Positions 57,390 through 64,000 of a stretch of DNA of 64,000 nt are shown in pieces. The first letter of the stretch is position 1. Each line of letters opens with the position of its first letter. The DNA is from Dickeya aquatica (GTDB taxonomy: Bacteria > Pseudomonadota > Gammaproteobacteria > Enterobacterales > Enterobacteriaceae), in the NCBI RefSeq assembly GCF_900095885.1, contig NZ_LT615367.1:3844001-3908000 (forward strand), given 5' to 3'. The notes beneath the pieces were generated by a model. The model did no database searches and was not told the origin of the DNA. It saw nothing but the letters and a program-made list of their open reading frames with translations. Made by a program: the position numbers and the translations under genes.

Positions 57390-58679
57390 TTAGTGCGGCA
57401 GTTCCATCAGGAACTGACGCAGTTGGGCAAAGTCTGCGGCAAAGTGATGCGACAGCAACGCCAGGTCGGCACGTTCGGCCAGCGCCTGCGGCAGCACCAG
57501 TGTTTTACCCATAATCGCCTCCACGCTCTCTTTGAATTTCGCCGGATGGGCGGTACCCAAAAACAGGCCGTACTCGCCCGGCTGTAACTGATCGCGCAGC
57601 AGGCGATACGCAATTGCCGCATGAGGCTCTGAGGTATAACCCAGCGCTTCCAGCTCCAGCATGGTGGCTTTGGTCGTCTCATCGCTCACCGCACCAAACG
57701 CCAGCGCAGTCAGCGGCCAATTCTTACGACGGAACAATTCTTCGACTCGTGGCCAGTTGTTCGGCTGGCTGACATCCATCGCGTTAGAGAGCGTCGCCAC
57801 CGTCGGGTTCGGCTGCCAGACACCGCTTTGCAAAAAGCGCGGTACCGTGTCATTGGCGTTGGTGGCTGCGATAAAACGTTTCACCGGCAAGCCGAGCGAT
57901 TTGGCCAGCAGGCCCGCCGTCAGGTCGCCAAAGTTACCGCTAGGCACTGACACCACCAACTGATTGCGCGCATCTTGCGGTAACTGGGCAACCGCTTCGA
58001 AGTAGTAGCTGATTTGTGCCAACAGACGGCTGATATTAATAGAGTTTGCCGAATTCAGCCCTATCGCACGCTTCAGTTCTTCATCGTCGAACGCCTGTTT
58101 CACCAGTGCCTGACAGGCATCAAAGTCGCTATCAATCGCAATGGTGTGAATGTTGCCGCCCAGCGTACAGAACAATTTTTCCTGTAACGGGCTGATTTTA
58201 CCGTTCGGGTAGAGGATAACCACACGTACATTTTTCAGGCCGTAAAACGCATGGGCGACGGCGGCACCAGTGTCACCGGAGGTGGCAGTCAGGATGGTGA
58301 TTTGTTCATCACCAGCAACCTCGGCCAGCATCTGCGCCATCAGGCGGCCACCGAAATCCTTAAATGCCAGTGTCGGGCCGTGGAATAACTCCAGTGCACC
58401 GATATCTTCACTCACCGGGGCCACCGGGGCCGGGAAGCGGAAAGCGGCTTTCACTCGCTGATAGACGGTCTCATCAGACATTTCATCGCCAATAAACGCC
58501 GACAAAATACGGCTGCTGCGGGTGACAAAATCCAGCGACAGCAGTTCATCAATCGTGGTGCGATCGAATTCGGGTAACTCCAGCGGGAAGAACAGGCCCT
58601 GATTGCTGCCAAGCCCCTTTTTAATCGCTTCAGCGAAGCTCACCTGTTCATTGTGGTCTTTCAGATTGTACAGTTTCAT
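57390..58679 (-). CDS. thrC: Threonine synthase
   Basis: 429 aa PLP enzyme converting O-phosphohomoserine to threonine. PLP lysine Lys107 in GPTLAFKDFGGRLM, and TSGDTGAAVAHAF binds the cofactor phosphate. Starts 3 bp after the thrB stop; last gene of thrLABC. Confidence 0.96.
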   Translation of the reverse strand: MKLYNLKDHNEQVSFAEAIKKGLGSNQGLFFPLELPEFDRTTIDELLSLDFVTRSSRILSAFIGDEMSDETVYQRVKAAFRFPAPVAPVSEDIGALELFHGPTLAFKDFGGRLMAQMLAEVAGDEQITILTATSGDTGAAVAHAFYGLKNVRVVILYPNGKISPLQEKLFCTLGGNIHTIAIDSDFDACQALVKQAFDDEELKRAIGLNSANSINISRLLAQISYYFEAVAQLPQDARNQLVVSVPSGNFGDLTAGLLAKSLGLPVKRFIAATNANDTVPRFLQSGVWQPNPTVATLSNAMDVSQPNNWPRVEELFRRKNWPLTALAFGAVSDETTKATMLELEALGYTSEPHAAIAYRLLRDQLQPGEYGLFLGTAHPAKFKESVEAIMGKTLVLPQALAERADLALLSHHFAADFAQLRQFLMELPH

Positions 58680-58682
58680 GCG

Positions 58683-59612
58683 TTATCCCAATTGTCGCGC
58701 GCCTGCGGTATCCAGACGGCAAATATGAACAAACCCTTCGTCGTTTTGCAGATAGTTTTCACGCAGCCAATCCGCTACACGGTGGGCAGCGTTCATCTCG
58801 TTGCACACGGAAAACAGCGTCGGCCCGGAGCCGGAAATACCACACGCCAGCGCACCGAGTTCACGGGTTGCCTGACGTGCGGCCGCAAAGCCCGGTAGCA
58901 GACGGGTACGATACGGTTCAGCAATCACATCCTGCATCAGTTTTGCCGCCAGTTCCGCCTGGCCGGTATGGCAGGCATGGATGAAACCGGCCAGATAGCG
59001 GCCATGGCTAATACAATCCTGACGGCGGTACTGTGCAGGCAGGATCGCCCGCGCCTCAGCGGTGGAGACTTTAATCCCCGGATAGGCCATCACCCACAGC
59101 CACTCATCAAACCCTGGCACCGGCTGGCTGACGATCCCCATCTCTTCGACCATCAACTGAATACCGCCGAGGAAACAGGGCGCGACGTTATCGTAATGCA
59201 CACTGCCGGAGATACGCCCTTCCAGCTCACCCATCAGCGTGAGCAGACGGTTATCATCCAGCGGTTTGCCACAAAACTCGTTCATCGCCATCAAACCGGC
59301 CACCACGGAGCAGGCGCTTGAGCCGAGCCCGGAGCCGATCGGCATGTTTTTTTCCAGCGTCATTGCGACCGGCACCGTCTTGCCGATTTCCTGACAAAAA
59401 CGTTCCCAGCACTGATAAACGATGTTCTCTTTCGGGTTATCCGGCAATTTACTGACAAAACGCCCTTCGTTACGCAGCGTAAACAACGCCGCTTCCTGCA
59501 CACTCACGCAGTCGCCCAGCAACGTACCATCAACCGGTGATACCGCCGCGCCCAGCACATCAAAGCCGACGCTGACATTCCCGATAGACGCCGGGGCATA
59601 AATCTTCACCAT
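58683..59612 (-). CDS. thrB: Homoserine kinase
   Basis: 309 aa GHMP kinase. ATP-binding loop [12 protein letters not shown] at about 91-102 and the C-terminal [10 protein letters not shown] motif. ATG 59612 (MVKIYAPAS) is chosen because GTAGGAG is well spaced and E. coli ThrB begins the same way; an ATG two codons earlier overlaps the thrA stop. Phosphorylates homoserine in threonine synthesis. Confidence 0.95.
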   Translation of the reverse strand: MVKIYAPASIGNVSVGFDVLGAAVSPVDGTLLGDCVSVQEAALFTLRNEGRFVSKLPDNPKENIVYQCWERFCQEIGKTVPVAMTLEKNMPIGSGLGSSACSVVAGLMAMNEFCGKPLDDNRLLTLMGELEGRISGSVHYDNVAPCFLGGIQLMVEEMGIVSQPVPGFDEWLWVMAYPGIKVSTAEARAILPAQYRRQDCISHGRYLAGFIHACHTGQAELAAKLMQDVIAEPYRTRLLPGFAAARQATRELGALACGISGSGPTLFSVCNEMNAAHRVADWLRENYLQNDEGFVHICRLDTAGARQLG

Positions 59613-59614
59613 TC

Positions 59615-62071
59615 TCATACTCCTACCTTCCACGACAACGTGCGCAGCAAATCAGCAAACACCCCGGCGGCCGTCACGTCATTACCTGCACCGTATCCAC
59701 GCAACACCAGTGGTAAGGGTTGATAATAACGGCTGTAAAACGCCAGCGCGTTCTCGCCGTCTTTAACTTTAAACAGCGGGTCATTGCTGCCCACGGCACT
59801 GATCGTCACCTGACATTTGCCCTCGTCAATCTTGCCAACGTAACGCAACACTTTACCTTCCGCGCGGGCAGCCTCAATACGCTGGGAGAATTCGGCATCC
59901 AGCGCCGGTAAGCGTGACAGGAAACTGGCGACATCGCCCTGGGCATAGTCAGGCGGCAGCACGGAATCCACCTGAATATCCTCAAGCTCCAGTTCATAGC
60001 CTGCTTCACGCGCCAAAATCAGTAACTTACGCGCCACATCCATGCCAGAGAGGTCATCTCTCGGGTCTGGTTCGGTAAAGCCTTTTTCTTTCGCCAGCAA
60101 GGTTGCCGCAGAAAGTGACATGCCCTCATCGAGCTTACCGAAGATAAACGACAACGAACCCGACAAAATACCATTAAAACGAATCAGCTCATCACCGGCA
60201 TTCAGCAGGTTCTGCAAGTTTTCAATGACAGGCAACCCCGCGCCCACGTTGGTGTCATACAAGAACTTACGGCGGGATTTGGCCGCGACCTGCCGCAACT
60301 GATGGTAGTAGCGCAATGAGCCGGTATTGGCTTTTTTGTTCGGGGTCACGACATGGAAACCTTCAGCCAGGAAATCAACGTATTGGTCAGCCACCGCCTG
60401 GCTCGAGGTACAATCGATAATCACCGGATTGAGCAGATGGTACTCTTTCACCAGGCGGCTGATGGCCGCCGGGCTAAACGGCTCACGCGCCCGCGCCAGT
60501 TCATCACGCCAGTTATCCATCGTAATACCGTGTACGTTGGTCAGCATCGCCTTCGAGTTGGCAATCCCGCATACGCGCACATCGATATGTTTTTGCTTGA
60601 GCCACGGCTGTTGACGCTGGATCTGCTCCAGCAGTGCACCACCCACGCCACCCACGCCAATCACAAACACATCCAGCACCTGATTGGTGTTAAACAACAT
60701 CTGATGCGCCACCCGCACGCCAGTGGTCGCCACGTCGTTGTTCACAACAACCGAGATTGAGCGCTCGGACGAGCCTTGTGCTATCGCCACAATATTGATG
60801 TTGGCGCTGGCCAGCGCGGTAAACAGACGGGCCGACAGGCCACGCAGTGTGCGCATACCGTCGCCAACAACGGAGATGATAGCCAGTCGCTGCACCACAT
60901 CCAGCGGCTCCAGCACGCCTTCTTTTAATTCCAGATAGAATTCATCTTCCAGCGTTTTACGGGCTCGCGGCAACTCGCTTTGAGACACGCAAAAACTGAT
61001 GCTGTACTCAGACGACGACTGGGTAATCAGCACAACGGAAATACCGGCGCGCGACATAGCGGCAAACACGCGCGCGGCCATGCCCACCATCCCTTTCATA
61101 CCGGGGCCGGAAACGTTGATCATCGCCATGTTATTCAGGTTGGTGATGCCTTTAACCGGGTATTGGGTATCAAGACTTTCAAGGCCGATAAGCGTACCGG
61201 GTGCCTGAGGGTTTTCCGTGTTCTTGATAAGACAAGGGATCTGGAACTGAGCGATAGGCGCGATAGTACGAGGATGAAGCACTTTGGCACCGAAGTAAGA
61301 CAGCTCCATCGCTTCCTGATAAGACATCGATTTCAGCAATCGGGCATCCGGCACCTGACGTGGGTCACAGGTGTACACCCCGTCAACGTCAGTCCAGATC
61401 TCACAACAGTCAGCCCGCAGACACGCTGCCAGCACGGCGGCCGAATAGTCAGAGCCGTTGCGACCTAACACGACCAATTCGCCTTTATCATTCCCGGCGG
61501 TGAAACCGGCCATCAGCACTACATGATCAGCCGGAATCGCAAGCTCGGCAATACGTTGAGTCGACTCGGTAATATCTACGGTCGATTCCAGATAGTGGCC
61601 CTGAGCCAATAAACTACGCACCGGATCGATGACAGACACCTGATAGCCGCGCGCCTGAAACACCGCATCCATAATGGCAATAGAGAGCTTTTCACCACGG
61701 CAGATCATGGCTGCGTTAACGCTATCAGGACACTGACCTAACAGTTCAACACCATGTAGCACCTGTTTTATCTGGGCAAACTCGTCATCCACCCGTGCTT
61801 TCAGGCGGTCATAGGCAAAACCGGGTTGTGATTGCGCCAGACCCTGCAACAAATCAGCAAAAATGGCTTCTGCTTCGGTGATATTTGGCTGTGCATCCTG
61901 TCTGGCCACGGTTTTTTCAACCATAGCGACCAGATGATTGGTGATTTTCGCCGGTGCCGACAACACAGTGGCAACCTGTCCCTGACGTGCATTACTTTCG
62001 ATGATATCGGCAACGCGCGCAAACCGCTCTGCGTTGGCAACCGAAGTCCCGCCAAATTTCAACACTCGCAT
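59615..62071 (-). CDS. thrA: Bifunctional aspartokinase I / homoserine dehydrogenase I
   Basis: 818 aa (E. coli 820). Aspartokinase domain from [13 protein letters not shown] (1-13); two ACT domains around 310-460 bind threonine; the homoserine dehydrogenase domain starts near 465 with [14 protein letters not shown]. First and third steps of the homoserine branch, inhibited by threonine. ATG 62071 is the invariant start; 11 upstream codons are open. Confidence 0.96.
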   Translation of the reverse strand: MRVLKFGGTSVANAERFARVADIIESNARQGQVATVLSAPAKITNHLVAMVEKTVARQDAQPNITEAEAIFADLLQGLAQSQPGFAYDRLKARVDDEFAQIKQVLHGVELLGQCPDSVNAAMICRGEKLSIAIMDAVFQARGYQVSVIDPVRSLLAQGHYLESTVDITESTQRIAELAIPADHVVLMAGFTAGNDKGELVVLGRNGSDYSAAVLAACLRADCCEIWTDVDGVYTCDPRQVPDARLLKSMSYQEAMELSYFGAKVLHPRTIAPIAQFQIPCLIKNTENPQAPGTLIGLESLDTQYPVKGITNLNNMAMINVSGPGMKGMVGMAARVFAAMSRAGISVVLITQSSSEYSISFCVSQSELPRARKTLEDEFYLELKEGVLEPLDVVQRLAIISVVGDGMRTLRGLSARLFTALASANINIVAIAQGSSERSISVVVNNDVATTGVRVAHQMLFNTNQVLDVFVIGVGGVGGALLEQIQRQQPWLKQKHIDVRVCGIANSKAMLTNVHGITMDNWRDELARAREPFSPAAISRLVKEYHLLNPVIIDCTSSQAVADQYVDFLAEGFHVVTPNKKANTGSLRYYHQLRQVAAKSRRKFLYDTNVGAGLPVIENLQNLLNAGDELIRFNGILSGSLSFIFGKLDEGMSLSAATLLAKEKGFTEPDPRDDLSGMDVARKLLILAREAGYELELEDIQVDSVLPPDYAQGDVASFLSRLPALDAEFSQRIEAARAEGKVLRYVGKIDEGKCQVTISAVGSNDPLFKVKDGENALAFYSRYYQPLPLVLRGYGAGNDVTAAGVFADLLRTLSWKVGV

Positions 62072-62182
62072 TTTTGTCTGTTCTCCTGAATTTTCAGTGG
62101 CCAAAACGCCCGGTGCGTTTTTGAATACCGTTTACTACGGCCTTGTTAGGCTGGCAGGCAGAAATAAACCCGCGATATCTGT

Positions 62183-62219
62183 AAAAAAAAAGCCCGCACT
62201 CTCAGGTGCGGGCTTTTTC
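62183..62219 (-). terminator. thr operon attenuator
   Basis: AGCCCGCAC/GTGCGGGCT (62191-62214) followed on the minus strand by nine T. It is practically identical to the E. coli thr attenuator and lies between thrL and thrA. Confidence 0.95.
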
Positions 62220-62237
62220 TGGATTCTTCTGTACGCG

Positions 62238-62309
62238 TCAGCCCGCACCGTTACTGGTAGTACCGGTGGTAATAATAATGGTGGTGATAACCAGGCTGAT
62301 GGAATGCAT
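62238..62309 (-). CDS. thrL: thr operon leader peptide
   Basis: 23 residues from ATG 62309: MHSISLVITTIIITTGTTSNGAG is encoded, with 6 Thr and 5 Ile codons clustered in the middle. Its C-terminus NGAG matches E. coli ThrL. Ribosome stalling at Thr or Ile codons prevents the attenuator at 62183-62219 and allows thrABC expression. Confidence 0.95.
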   Translation of the reverse strand: MHSISLVITTIIITTGTTSNGAG

Positions 62310-62349
62310 TGCGTACCGTTCTTGTAAAAAGAAAATTAATCTGCCCTAT

Positions 62350-62378
62350 TAGTTAGGGCAATCGCCCTGCCAAGTCAA
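62350..62378 (-). promoter_or_regulatory. thr operon promoter
   Basis: Minus-strand TTGACT (62373-62378), 17-bp spacer, TAACTA (62350-62355). The -35 is the same as the E. coli thr promoter. Start expected near 62343. Confidence 0.75.
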
Positions 62379-62503
62379 TGGATTTCTTCACTGCCTGTGT
62401 TTGTTTTCCGCGATCACAATGGAGATATTGGCTGCACCCAACAAAAAAAACCAGATAATCATTTATAAAAAAAAACTATGGGCGATGTTTTCCTAAAAAT
62501 GAC

Positions 62504-63205
62504 TCACTTCTCACTATCTTCTGCCAAGAACGTTTTTTCTACGTCATGTAACAGCCGATGCAGCATTGCGTTATCACGCTGCTCCAGCAATCCAAGGCGC
62601 TGTTGCAGCCAGTCACGCAGTTTTTCATCATGCTGCGCGCCCACCCTCGCCAGCAGACGTTCCCCCCTCTGTCTTAATGCTGCCAGTTGTCCGGCCTGCG
62701 CGGGTTGGGCTGCCGGAGCTGTAACCTGCATCAGTGATGACAACTGATAGCAATACACCATCACCGCCTGACCCAGATTCAATGATGGATAATCTGCCAC
62801 CATAGGCACTCCGGTAAGAATATCGGCCAACGCCAGTTCCTCGTTGGTCAGCCCGGAATCTTCCCGACCAAACACCAGGGCGACAGACGATACCCACTGA
62901 CGTTTCTCCTCCAGCACGGTCAGCAGTTGCGCAGGCGTACAATAATAATGAAAGCGTGCGCGACTGCGGGCGGTTGTCGCAACGGTAAACTCCACGTCAG
63001 CCAACGCATCGGCCAGTGTCGCAAAGGTTTCCACATTATCCAGCACATCCCCCGAACCATGTGCCACCCAACGCGCTGCGGGTTCCAGATGCGCCGAACT
63101 CTCGACAATACGCAACTGACCAAACCCCATGGTTTTCATCGCCCGGGCCGCCGCCCCAACATTTTCCGCTCGCGCAGGGGCCACTAAAACAAGATAAAAC
63201 TGCAC
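62504..63205 (-). CDS. yjtD: Putative tRNA/rRNA methyltransferase YjtD (LasT, SPOUT family)
   Basis: 233 aa TrmJ-like SPOUT enzyme. LVAPARAENVGAAARAMKTM starts the protein, with VFGREDSGLTNEELA (about 135) and PSLNLGQAVMVY forming the knotted SAM site. Start GTG 63205 is chosen: GGGAGG lies 5 nt upstream and the frame beyond has no support. Related to TrmJ (2'-O-methylation of tRNA position 32), but the target of YjtD is not established. Sits between thrL and arcA, as in E. coli. Confidence 0.9.
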   Translation of the reverse strand: MQFYLVLVAPARAENVGAAARAMKTMGFGQLRIVESSAHLEPAARWVAHGSGDVLDNVETFATLADALADVEFTVATTARSRARFHYYCTPAQLLTVLEEKRQWVSSVALVFGREDSGLTNEELALADILTGVPMVADYPSLNLGQAVMVYCYQLSSLMQVTAPAAQPAQAGQLAALRQRGERLLARVGAQHDEKLRDWLQQRLGLLEQRDNAMLHRLLHDVEKTFLAEDSEK

Positions 63206-63452
63206 ATTACCTCCCAGATGGCCTTCACAGGCACTGGCGTTCAGAATGTTATGGGCGCACAAAACCAGGAACAATCGCAGACAAAAGCAGCCTTGTTGCC
63301 TGACAAGCGCCAAATACCAGTAATTGCAAAAACGGAAACGCTTCAGCCATCAACATTTATTATGCCGTGGCGAAAATAAAAATGTTAAATTGTGATAGAT
63401 ACCAGTATTCGTTGCGCGTTTTCTACAAATTGCTAACGTGCTACAATGAAAT

Positions 63453-63466
63453 TTGATATATGTCAA
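63453..63466 (+). promoter_or_regulatory. FNR site upstream of arcA
   Basis: TTGATATATGTCAA matches the FNR consensus TTGATNNNNATCAA in all but one defined position. It lies 276 bp before arcA, consistent with the long arcA leader and FNR activation known in E. coli. The 63206-63741 gap holds no gene I can support. Confidence 0.75.
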
Positions 63467-63741
63467 TGGAACCGTAGATTTGCCAGTCGGTAAAATCAGT
63501 GTTCACTGTTATGTTGCTGTTAATAAGGTTAAACTGAGCGCTACATCAGGCCCGGTTGTAATGCCTCATCGTCACCTGTTACCAGATGCGCTTCAGGTGG
63601 AAACGAGTGCATCAAAACGTATTTACGTACTTGAGTCGGTCGGCGAAAAAACGGTGAACATGATTTCCCAAAACGCCCGAGAGAACCAGGACTTCTGTAC
63701 TTTCGAATCTCTATATTAGTTGGCAATTTTAGGTAGCAAAC

Positions 63742-64000
63742 ATGCAGACCCCGCACATTCTTATTGTCGAAGACGAATTGGTTACTCGTAACACCCTCAA
63801 AAGTATTTTTGAAGCTGAGGGATATGTTGTTCACGAAGCCACCGACGGTGCCGAAATGCACCATATCCTGTCTGAGCACGACATCAATTTGGTCATTATG
63901 GATATCAATCTGCCAGGTAAGAATGGCCTGCTGTTGGCGCGTGAATTACGCGAACAGGCAAGCGTGGCACTGATGTTCCTGACCGGGCGCGATAACGAGG
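63742..64000 (+). CDS. arcA: Aerobic respiration response regulator ArcA (5' part)
   Basis: The first 86 residues are visible; the gene runs off the window. [17 protein letters not shown] starts the receiver domain, with phospho-acceptor Asp54 in [10 protein letters not shown]. Nearly identical to E. coli ArcA, the ArcB partner that represses respiratory genes without oxygen. AGGTAG (63731-63736) precedes the ATG. Transcribed away from yjtD. Confidence 0.96.
   Translation, partial: MQTPHILIVEDELVTRNTLKSIFEAEGYVVHEATDGAEMHHILSEHDINLVIMDINLPGKNGLLLARELREQASVALMFLTGRDNE

Noticed and set aside
63453..63719. 88-codon frame before arcA
   Set aside because: It begins on the FNR site and lies in the arcA leader; no ribosome-binding site and no family resemblance.

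Overview
The window is chromosomal DNA of a plant-associated enterobacterium, most likely a soft-rot Pectobacteriaceae of the Dickeya type. Nearly every product is an enterobacterial core protein. The gene order is the Escherichia coli minute 0-2 order, inverted and with local replacements. Tryptophanase (indole production) and a PhoX-type phosphatase fit the classical indole- and phosphatase-positive phenotype of Dickeya. The genus is an inference from content and memory, not from a database search.

Layout. 1-1550: the 3' tip of an unknown gene, a structured repeat-like spacer, and a Fur-controlled siderophore-interacting reductase. 1552-3203: a tryptophanase gene with a TnaC-type leader peptide and no adjacent tnaB. 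3215-5275: the sugar-phosphate stress locus sgrS/sgrT, divergent from sgrR. 5350-8778: a TPP riboswitch and thiBPQ. 8915-11089: the ivbL attenuator and ilvBN. 11135-26541: yabI, SOS-boxed polB, rapA, rluA, djlA, then lptD-surA-pdxA-rsmA-apaG-apaH. 26583-31326: phoX, folA, yjjPB and a LysE-type exporter. 31427-44040: carAB, dapB, rihC, ispH-fkpB-lspA-ileS-ribF, all on the minus strand. 44448-50452: rpsT, nhaAR and dnaKJ with two sigma-32 promoters. 50833-57323: satP, an MFS transporter, mog, a membrane diguanylate cyclase, talB and yaaA. 57390-62309: the thrLABC operon with its attenuator. 62504-64000: yjtD and the start of arcA behind an FNR site.

Functionally the region is rich in leader-controlled biosynthesis: tnaC, ivbL, thrL, the TPP riboswitch, and ARG and PUR boxes at carA. 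It also carries envelope biogenesis (lptD, surA, lspA), RNA modification (rluA, rsmA, yjtD), DNA repair and transcription recycling (polB, rapA), chaperones and central metabolism.

No CRISPR array, prophage, insertion sequence, tRNA or rRNA was seen. I found no convincing undescribed multi-gene system. The points most worth a second look are the short elements missed by ordinary ORF calling (tnaC, sgrS/sgrT, ivbL, thrL), the structured spacer at about 54-419, a 113-bp fkpB/ispH overlap that may be a homopolymer frameshift, the repeat-encoded linker of DjlA, and an unexplained small ORF in front of the diguanylate cyclase.
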